A DNA stretch of 24,795 nucleotides. Source: Cladosporium sp. IMV 00045 (lineage: Eukaryota; Ascomycota; Dothideomycetes; Cladosporiales; Cladosporiaceae). Position 1 is the first letter of the stretch, and the number at the start of each line of letters is the position of its first letter. Of the stretch, positions 18,359 through 24,795 are shown one piece after another. A program made the position numbers and the translations under genes. The stretch lies in the NCBI GenBank assembly GCA_001931905.2, contig MSJI02000256.1:1-24795 (forward strand), written 5' to 3'. Below the pieces are notes generated by a model. The model made no database searches. It was given only the letters and a program-made list of their open reading frames with translations, and was not told the DNA's origin.

Positions 18359-20016
18359 TCATACTTCGCCTACCGTTATGAGTTCCCCATCGATGACTTG
18401 ATGTGCCACCCCTTGCTGTCTCTTCTGTGTGGTAGCCACCGCTCGAGCGGCCGTCAACTCGGCCGAAATGGATTGCGCAGCCAAAATAGCACGCTCACAG
18501 ATACCTTTACACGCGGGATTGTACTCAAACAAGAGTAGTGCGGAGTGCAACTGTGATATTAAAGCGTCCAGCAGCCCCAACAAGGAGCCGAAGAAACTTG
18601 CACCAAAGCCTCTCAGGTCCTCGGCACTTCCAAACATTGAGACTTCATCAGCTGCAGCTTGTAGAGCTGTTTTGACAGCCAATGCCTCGTTCATCCCGAA
18701 CGTTCCAGGCACACTGCTTGATAGCATTCCGAAATCGCTGCTGAGCTTGATGAAACCGCAGTGAATCCACATCAGCATTTCCTGAAGCTGATAGAGATGG
18801 GAAGCACTCAAGATACGATGCGGGTCTCTGTGCTGCAAGTTGCGCATCGATGGTACTGGAGTTGAAAGGTCCACGTGCGCATCTGGCACCCACTGGTCTG
18901 GCCCTACTGAGTCTGCTGTGGATCTTTCAGGTGCATCAGTCGGTGATTGCGGTGGTAACTGCAAACGTCACTTTAAATTTGTGTCGTGGGCGATTCGGCG
19001 TCTCAGGCTCGTTTGGAACAAGATTCCTCCTCGCTTCACTGAGTGCCCTGCTGATGATGGGTGGTCGTAGTCGATTCAAATGAACGGCACGATGGAATCG
19101 CGGGCTATGCATGCCCGCTTTTCTCTTGACGAACCCGATGCCCTGCCTCAGAGGTGACCATCGCCAGTATTCGGGCTCGAGATCTTTTGGTCGCCATCCT
19201 GTTGTCACGAAAAGAGGGTGTCTCTTCTTTACGGTCTTCGCGCTGGGCATCTTCAGAGATGATCGAAACCCGGGGTCGGTTCGCCGCAGGTCATATCGTG
19301 GGGTGGGAAACATGGCGGATCGCGGACCCGTGGCTAACAACTTCCATGGAGGGGTGGCAGTGCTTGAAGACGAAGATGACAGGTTACTTCTGGATGAATC
19401 TGATGAGCGAGTTTCAATCTCGTCGGGAATGTTTTGTTGGACATCTTCTGGTGTCTGATTGTCCCTCGGGTAACGAATGGCAGTGAGGCCACGGATTGAC
19501 GTGACAACAATCCCGACCACATTCATTATGGCCTGTGATTTGTTAGTGATGAGCTTTGAAGCTGATGATGCAGACAAGTCCTACTCGAAAAGCAACCCTC
19601 CATCCGTGAATCAGCGTCTCAAATATAACCCTCGAGCCTTCAATGAACGAACGTATCAGCCCACTGGGAAGTCTAAGCTCTCTCAAGTGCCTTGGTATCA
19701 TGTGGTAGGCTCGTTGAGCCTGGAGGAGCATATACTGAGGACCCGCTGTGACCTGGTGTCGTAAATTCCAGAGCTGTTGCGCCCATCTTTGCACTGGCTT
19801 AACGATCCAGGAGTCGACCGCTCGATCGTATACATCCTCAAAGACCAGCGATGTCCCCTCAGAAGTGCGAGAAGAGACTATCTTCCAGAATCGAGCGTTT
19901 GTCTGCGTGACCGAAGGGAGGATGACGACTCGCAAAAAGAGTGCAGCAAGGAAGAATTCCGACGCCCATGACGCTATTATCAGTGCTACCTCAGGACTGG
20001 AATGGAGGATATCCAT
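18359..20016 (-). CDS. Membrane-anchored protein of unknown function, probably three exons
   Basis: I do not recognise this gene. Exon 1 (20016-19585, ATG in TACCATGG context) encodes an N-terminal hydrophobic helix (VALIIASWASEFFLAALFL) and an amphipathic stretch. A 52-nt intron (19584-19533; donor GTAGGA, branch CACTAAC, acceptor CACAG) joins it in phase to exon 2, a basic Ser-rich region with VKKRHPLF and EPEYWRWSP. Exon 2 closes in its own frame at 18936. Exon 3 (to 18359) is a helical, Ala/Leu-rich region in the next frame. Its join is unresolved: donor 18971 with acceptor 18893 (79 nt) keeps the frame and would give about 508 residues, but the donor GTGACG is weak. A separate gene, or a one-base error, remains possible. 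An alternative in-frame ATG at 20127 would add 37 residues. Confidence 0.55.
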
Positions 20017-20480
20017 GGTATGGAATCGAGACTTGGCATGCCGGTGAAAGTTATGTAGGTACAATGTGTTGAAAAGCCATATCATCACTCCCTTGCTTTC
20101 GCAGAAGTCCTTTGTTCTCATCTTCATGGCTTGGTCCGGAATGCTGGGACTTCAGACAAAGAGCAATGCTTTTCTTTGTGGCTCTTGACACCAAAAGCGC
20201 ATTAGTATATGGCTGCGGTGGGGTGACTTTATTGATAATTGATTGATGCATTGTTGAATTCTAAGGCTTCTTCTCTCACTTGGTTGCTTGGACCAATCTC
20301 TGCCAACCTTCAATGTAATATCTATTATGCCCTCATGGTATATGCGCCTCACCTGTCGTGCCGATACCGCAAGTAACGCCTATCCTCAAAATACATAGTG
20401 TTCCACGTAGTGCCAGTGTGAAGTAATGCACACTGTGCAAGAAAAATGATCTTTTATCTCGCCTGCCTGATCCCGCTCCC
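20017..20480. other. Intergenic region between two minus-strand genes
   Basis: This 464-bp stretch contains the upstream region of the 18359-20016 gene and the 3' flank of the next gene. The first 111 bp are also open in frame with exon 1 of the left gene. Nothing else is recognisable. Confidence 0.45.
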
Positions 20481-22496
20481 TTAAGTATCCTTTCCTCCTC
20501 CCTCCGAAGTCGATGACAACTGGTTCTTCAAGTGCGAAGGCTGAAAGCCCGGTGGAAAAGTTGATGCATTACCATTGGCAAACTGCGCAGCAGGACGAGA
20601 AGCTGGCGGCGGCGTCCAGGATCCAATAGTTTGAGGTTGCTTGAATGGTGATGGTGAGTTCACTGGCGGTTTGTCGCGCTTTTGAGCGTCGACTTCAGCC
20701 TTCCACGGTGGGACCCAGGTGAGTTGGTTCATGGTCGGTGCCATGACCACTGGGACGAATACACCCTGCTTTTGCCTTTGCTCCTGTCCCTGCGGCATTT
20801 GAGGCGCTGCCGGGACCAGACGCTGGCGCGTTGCCTCTGCGGCCTCTGCTGCCGTGCGCTTGAGCGGTCTTTGCTGCTTGGTCTCTGTTCTGAATTCCTG
20901 GCGCTCTTTCTGCTGCCGGAGTTGCTGTTCTTTCTCCTTGACCTTGGCCAGCCTCGCCTCTTCTTCGCGCTGGTGCTGCTGCTCTTTTTCCAAGCGCTGT
21001 CGTTCTAGGCGCTCTTGTTCTAGGCGCTGCTGTTCCAAATGCTGCTGTGATAAGCGCTGTTCTTCAATGCGCTTCTGCTCCAAACGCTGTGATTCCAGAC
21101 GACGTGCTTCCGCGCGCTCTTGTTCCAGGCGTTGCTGCTCCTTGCGCTGATATTCTTGCGCTGCAAGCACAAAGTCGGTGCGCAGTGCCGTTTCGTGGCC
21201 TCTTTCCATCCCAGTCTTGACTCTCTGAACATTGGAAGCAACGTGCTTAATATACTCGACGTCTTCCGAGTACTGCTTCGCGAGCTTATCCAAGGTGCAC
21301 ATGACACTCTCCACAACCGGGACAGCAGTCTCAATGTCCGCTTTGCTGAGCCTTCGCAGGTCCCAGCCGGCATCGCTATTCGTGCATACCCACTCGTACC
21401 AGAAGAGGAAGGTGAGTCTGACGTTGTCGAGCCAGATCAACTTGCTCTCAGCGGTAAATGCCATGACTTGCTCAGGCTGGTCACTGATGCTCCGCAGCCA
21501 GGATCCCAGTTCTTTGCGAGCGCCGGAACAGTTCATGTATAGTAAGATGTTTCGTGGGCGATGGTAGGGATCCCTGGTAGTTGTAGTCTTGGCCGAGTCG
21601 ACCTCTGCAGCGACTGGCTCAGCGGAAGGCTTATTGGTGCCGGTTGTGGTATCAACGGCTCTGTTGGCTGGGATATTCGCAATGGGCGCAGGAGGGACTT
21701 GAGCGAAGCGAACGCGTTTTTGCTTCAGCTGCTGAGACTCGACAGCTTTAGAGCTATTTTTTGCGATGGTATCTTCGGTGACATTGCTACCATGGGGATT
21801 GTTGGTGTGCTCCTGCTCTCTGACTTCTGGCTTGCGTCTTTCCGTGTTGGTGGTGGTGGGACGAGCCCAGACATGTGGAGAGACTGATACGCCTGTTCTC
21901 GGATTGACGAGTCGATCAGCGCGAGGAACGAGGCCATTGTATTTGCCCTCTGCTGGAGCCGGGTAGTCTTCGTGGGCAGACTGATATACAATCGGTTGAG
22001 GAGGTGTGACCGGGAAGATTTCGTGAGCAGACAGATGTACAGGCGGCAGAGGAGCAGTGTCAAGGTATCGGAGCGCTGGTTTGTGATAATGCGGAAAAGT
22101 AGTCTCGTATGAGGGTTCTGACTCGCGCCATGATGAGTCCGGCGGCGAAGTTGGAAAGGTGCCATGTTCTTGGAAGTGCGCAACGAGGCTCTTGCGACGT
22201 GCTGTAGACTTCGGCCCTGGAGATGATGGTGTGTAGGAGAGCGGAGAGATCACGGTCTCTGTGTTTGGGAGCGAGGAGGGAAAGGTTCCGTGTTTCTGGA
22301 AGTGCGCAACGAGGCCTTTAGGAGCTGATGTAGGGCTTGGGCCTGGAGGAGATGGCGGGCGGGCCAGCGGAGGGGTTATGGCTTCAGAAGGGTGCCGGAG
22401 GTTTTTGAAATAGTTGGAGACGACGATGATGAGAAACCCGAAAGCGTACAGCAAGGCTATGCTGATAGCCATCTCGAGGGTCTCCGTAACAATCAT
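20481..22496 (-). CDS. Membrane-anchored coiled-coil/helical protein with repeats, function unknown
   Basis: This is an intronless gene of 671 residues from a true ATG at 22496. I do not recognise a family. Order of parts: one N-terminal membrane segment (about 9-28, ISIALLYAFGFLIIVVS) followed by basic residues, which suggests a single-pass anchor with the body in the cytosol; a Pro-rich region with two copies of a motif LVAHFQ[KE]HGTFP 42 residues apart; a second short pair, SAHE-[IF/DY]-P; a disordered stretch; a helical region of about 120 residues (from NILLYMNCSGARKELGSWL) that looks folded and may be the conserved core; a charged helix of eleven five-residue units rich in R, L, E and Q; and a Pro/Gln-rich tail. 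It lies between two other anchored unknown proteins on the same strand. A role in organelle tethering is conceivable but unsupported. Confidence 0.78.
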   Translation of the reverse strand: MIVTETLEMAISIALLYAFGFLIIVVSNYFKNLRHPSEAITPPLARPPSPPGPSPTSAPKGLVAHFQKHGTFPSSLPNTETVISPLSYTPSSPGPKSTARRKSLVAHFQEHGTFPTSPPDSSWRESEPSYETTFPHYHKPALRYLDTAPLPPVHLSAHEIFPVTPPQPIVYQSAHEDYPAPAEGKYNGLVPRADRLVNPRTGVSVSPHVWARPTTTNTERRKPEVREQEHTNNPHGSNVTEDTIAKNSSKAVESQQLKQKRVRFAQVPPAPIANIPANRAVDTTTGTNKPSAEPVAAEVDSAKTTTTRDPYHRPRNILLYMNCSGARKELGSWLRSISDQPEQVMAFTAESKLIWLDNVRLTFLFWYEWVCTNSDAGWDLRRLSKADIETAVPVVESVMCTLDKLAKQYSEDVEYIKHVASNVQRVKTGMERGHETALRTDFVLAAQEYQRKEQQRLEQERAEARRLESQRLEQKRIEEQRLSQQHLEQQRLEQERLERQRLEKEQQHQREEEARLAKVKEKEQQLRQQKERQEFRTETKQQRPLKRTAAEAAEATRQRLVPAAPQMPQGQEQRQKQGVFVPVVMAPTMNQLTWVPPWKAEVDAQKRDKPPVNSPSPFKQPQTIGSWTPPPASRPAAQFANGNASTFPPGFQPSHLKNQLSSTSEGGGKDT
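20985..21149 (-). repeat. 15-bp minisatellite encoding pentapeptide helix repeat
   Basis: There are eleven consecutive imperfect 15-bp units, such as 21000-21014, 21015-21029 and 21030-21044, with no insertions between them. They encode five-residue units of the type [QE]-R-L-E-[QER]. A five-residue period does not match the seven-residue period of classic coiled coils, so a single charged alpha helix is as likely as a dimer. Confidence 0.85.
22153..22360 (-). repeat. Tandem duplication encoding LVAHFQxHGTFP units
   Basis: Two related segments, about 22153-22234 and 22279-22360, lie exactly 126 bp apart (42 codons). They share the core TGGAAGTGCGCAACGAGGC and flanking Pro/Ser codons. The encoded motif K-[GS]-LVAHFQ-[KE]-HGTFP is conserved better than the spacer, which suggests a functional short motif duplicated in the N-terminal region. 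Confidence 0.8.
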
Positions 22497-22754
22497 CTTG
22501 AAGCGATTGTGAGGTCGAAGTTTGGGTTCCTGGTGAGTGTGCGTTTGCTCGTCTGTGTGTGGTGTCGAGATATTTGCGTGGTGCTGGATGCATTACTTTA
22601 GGCAGCCGTGGAAGGAGCGGGAGGGAGAGTCCGGTGGCGGGAGGAGGTGAAGTGAATGTGTGAAGTGAAAGTGGGGTGTGTCGCAGAGTGTGTGGGCTTC
22701 ATTGACAGGTTGAGAGAAGTCACAATAGAATAGCTTGCCTTGTGAAGTGAAGTC

Positions 22755-23605
22755 TCATACATCGCCGTCTCGCATAGCATCGAGAGTTCGCAAAAATAGA
22801 ATTGAAACCAAGACAAGACCTTCTACCAACTCTGAGCCTGAAACCGTCCCAAATGCGCGAAAAGAGCCATGTTCGAAAAGTATCAACGAGTCTGAAGAAT
22901 CTGCTATAGTTAACGTCGCGACTCGGTACTTGTTCTGGAGCGACGAGCACTTACCTTTGCTGCATGTTACTTCTTTGTTGAGAAAAGCTGCTCGTAGAGA
23001 ACGCTGAGATTAAAATTGTTGTTTGCCGCGATAAAGCAGAACTGTCGTGGAAGCAATCCAGTAGATAGGCTCCCTCAGACACTCACAAGATACAGTTTTT
23101 GTGGTGTTCTTGGGAGCCGTCGAGTAGGACTGGCATGATGATCGTCCGCAGGCAAGAGCAAGAAGGCTAGACTGTCTTCTTTGGGCTCCACTTCATTGTC
23201 CTCCGCCGCCGCCTCCTCCTCCTCCTCCTCCATCACCCTCGCCATTCTCTGCTTCCACGCCTCCTCACCATCTTGCTCTATCCAGTTGTCAAGCAAACTG
23301 TTGAAGTGAGTCGACGCTGGAGATGGAGTATTGACGGAGCTCGCTAGCTGACGCTTGTCAGGAACCCAAGCAAACGGCCTCGTAACCACGTGGAGCAATG
23401 TTTGAGCAGCTCGTTGCAAGAGACCGTAGACGAGCAGCGCGAAGACGAAGCCCCGGGTGTCTGTGAGGAGGGCGATGAGATTGTAGTAGCGCGCGAGCAG
23501 AGTGTGTAATCCATATCGAAGAAGACCAGGGTTGAAGTATCGAATGTAGAAGTAAGCAATGACAACGAAAGCATATCCGATGCCCATCCAATCGTCCGCA
23601 GTCAT
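22755..23605 (-). CDS. Multi-pass or hairpin membrane protein of unknown function (three exons)
   Basis: Exons are 23605-23087, 23003-22955 and 22900-22755, giving 237 residues. Intron 1 is 83 nt (donor GTGAGT, acceptor CTCAG) and intron 2 is 54 nt (donor GTAAGT, TTAAC branch-like site, acceptor GCAG). Phases match across both joins. The N-terminal half is hydrophobic, with about two or three membrane segments (GYAFVVIAYFYIRYF; GFVFALLVYGLLQRA). A Glu-rich stretch follows (EEEEEEAAAEDNEVEPKED). Exon 3 adds a further hydrophobic segment (GLVLVSILFL) near the C-terminus. No family is recognised. An alternative acceptor 45 nt into intron 1 would give a short tail ending at a stop; I prefer the three-exon model because it uses the strong second intron. 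Confidence 0.65.
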
Positions 23606-24597
23606 TTTGATGCTCGAGTTGATGTAACAATGCTTAGTCCTGGCGAAGTTTGGGTTTGCAGGATCGGTCGTTGAACACCGTGATGCGCTGCACGCTCAGC
23701 GCAGGTGAATGCACGTAGGCAGACAACGCGAACAGAACATCGCGTACATGATGAGAAACACATATGAATGACCCTGTGAGCGTTGTGAATTTCACCTAAC
23801 TGATGCTACCAGCTGCATCTGTGACTCCAGCGTAGGTGAATTGCTGCCATGATACAGCAGAACGAAGAAGCACACATGGAGACGTATCACACCCTGTGCC
23901 GTCTCCAATTTGCGTGATCATGTGTTATTTGAAGTCACCGATGAGAAAGAATGCTGAAGACATGTCAGTCTTTCATGAGTGAGGTGTGAGTAAGCCAACA
24001 ATAGAGACTCACAGACCATGACATAACGAAGGAAAGGAAAAGTGCACGTGTTTCAGGTAACCACGCGCTGGACTATACCACGATGGTTCGGCGTTCGCTT
24101 GTGGCAAGGCCGTGCAGGTGAGCATCAAGCGAACAAGTGTCTTCATGCCTCGGTCATTCTCGAAGTATCGTGAAGCCACAGTCACAGAACACTCATGGTT
24201 TCATTAGGCAATTAGGCAGTTTTAGCATCATATGAAGGAGCAGTAAAGTGCCATCTGTCGTCTTTAGATCTAAAGATATAAGGAGGCAGACCCTTGCCAA
24301 GCCTTGCGAGTGATGCAAGTTGGCCTTTCATCACTCCGGACAGCTGGCGGCGGGCGTGAGTATCAGATGGCGGCCGTTCAAATACTTCATTGATCTCCCC
24401 TCTCCACTACCTTTCTCATTCTCCTTCTCTACCCTATACCCACCCAATACCCTTACCCCATCGGCACAGGGTTGATTACTCTGCCATCCCAATCCATTGG
24501 GCACCCGCCGACGAAAAGCTTAAAGAGCTGTCTATTGCGACTGCTCAAGCTACACCAAAACCCATCCTCCCACACGCCACAGGCCAGCCTCTTCACG
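23606..24597. promoter_or_regulatory. Divergent promoter region upstream of KAR2-like gene
   Basis: This 992-bp stretch separates divergent start codons. A heat-shock-element-like palindrome, TTCTCGAA, lies at 24157-24164, with another GAA unit at 24172-24174, about 430 bp before the KAR2-like ATG. CAGCGTA at 23829-23835 differs by one base from the yeast unfolded-protein-response core CAGCGTG. A CT-rich tract at about 24394-24450 probably marks the transcription start zone. No gene is seen. Confidence 0.4.
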
Positions 24598-24766
24598 ATG
24601 GCTCGGTACTCTAGAGACCAGCGCCGCCGGTCAGCGCCCACCACCTCGCCGTGGATGACCATGTTCTACATTTGCGCCCTCGTCCTGGCGCCCATGCTCT
24701 TCATGGGCATGATTCCTGCGGCCAACGCTCAGGAGGAGGCCAAGGACACCTCTGTCACTGGACCTG
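24598..24766 (+). CDS. KAR2: Probable ER Hsp70 chaperone BiP/Kar2, first exon only
   Basis: The first exon runs from ATG 24598 to 24766, where GTAAGT starts an intron that leaves the window. It encodes MARYSRDQRRRS, then a hydrophobic core (MFYICALVLAPMLFMGMI), AANA and QEEAKD, which is a textbook ER signal peptide with cleavage expected after the AANA. The exon ends TGPG in phase 1. Filamentous-fungal BiP proteins have the same layout: an MAR- start with basic residues, a signal peptide, a short acidic stretch, then GTVIGIDLGTTYS. The Hsp70 domain itself is not in the window, so the call rests on signal-peptide similarity and could be another secreted or ER protein. Confidence 0.6.
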
Positions 24767-24795
24767 GTAAGTCAATGGATACCCGCTCGAGCGTT

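Noticed and set aside
18972..18980. AAATTTAAA as a possible ribosomal frameshift site
   Set aside because: The slippery heptamer would be in the wrong phase relative to the exon 2 reading frame.
22720..22950. Arg-rich minus-strand ORF
   Set aside because: It overlaps exon 3 of the membrane-protein gene in another frame; the chosen frame joins the upstream exon in phase.

Overview
The window is nuclear DNA of a filamentous ascomycete (Pezizomycotina). The evidence is compact protein genes with introns of 50-83 nt (GTAAGT-type donors, CTAAC-like branch sites, CAG acceptors), gene spacing of 0.3-1 kb on both strands, long disordered proteins, and fungal-type orthologues (Sup35, auxilin Swa2, GH64 glucanase, Kar2). 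The class Dothideomycetes is a guess from overall protein character, not something the window proves. I found no tRNA, rRNA, CRISPR array, intact transposon or sign of RIP mutation.

Left part (1-9.5 kb). The window opens inside SUP35/eRF3 (+), starting in its Q/Y/G-rich prion-like N domain. A convergent gene (-) encodes a 683-residue disordered, probably nuclear protein full of SQ/TQ sites. It shares a 287-bp divergent promoter, carrying three ACGCG cores, with a two-exon AlkB-family dioxygenase (+, ABH1-like). Next comes a 441-residue protein (+) whose N-terminal domain has the Cys...His-x-Asp layout of the NTAN1/CheD deamidase fold. Convergent to it is a four-exon GH64 beta-1,3-glucanase (-) without a signal peptide and with one GC-AG intron.

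Middle (9.5-18.3 kb). About 1 kb shows no gene. Then come a two-exon auxilin/Swa2 orthologue (-; UBA, TPR, J domain), a divergent MFS transporter of the YCR023C/TetA-like group (+), and an intronless F-box-like fungal protein (+) that probably starts at 16520.

Right part (18.3-24.8 kb). Three consecutive minus-strand genes encode unknown proteins with hydrophobic N-terminal anchors. One needs a frame change between exons. One carries a pentapeptide minisatellite and a tandem 42-residue duplication. One is a three-exon gene with a 49-nt internal exon. Across a 992-bp divergent promoter, the first exon of a probable KAR2/BiP gene (+) runs off the window, ending at a splice donor.

The genes are mostly ordinary housekeeping and lineage-specific loci; they do not form an obvious cluster or pathway. 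The parts most worth following up are the deamidase-fold protein, the SQ/TQ-rich nuclear protein with its possible MBF-type promoter, and the trio of membrane-anchored unknowns.
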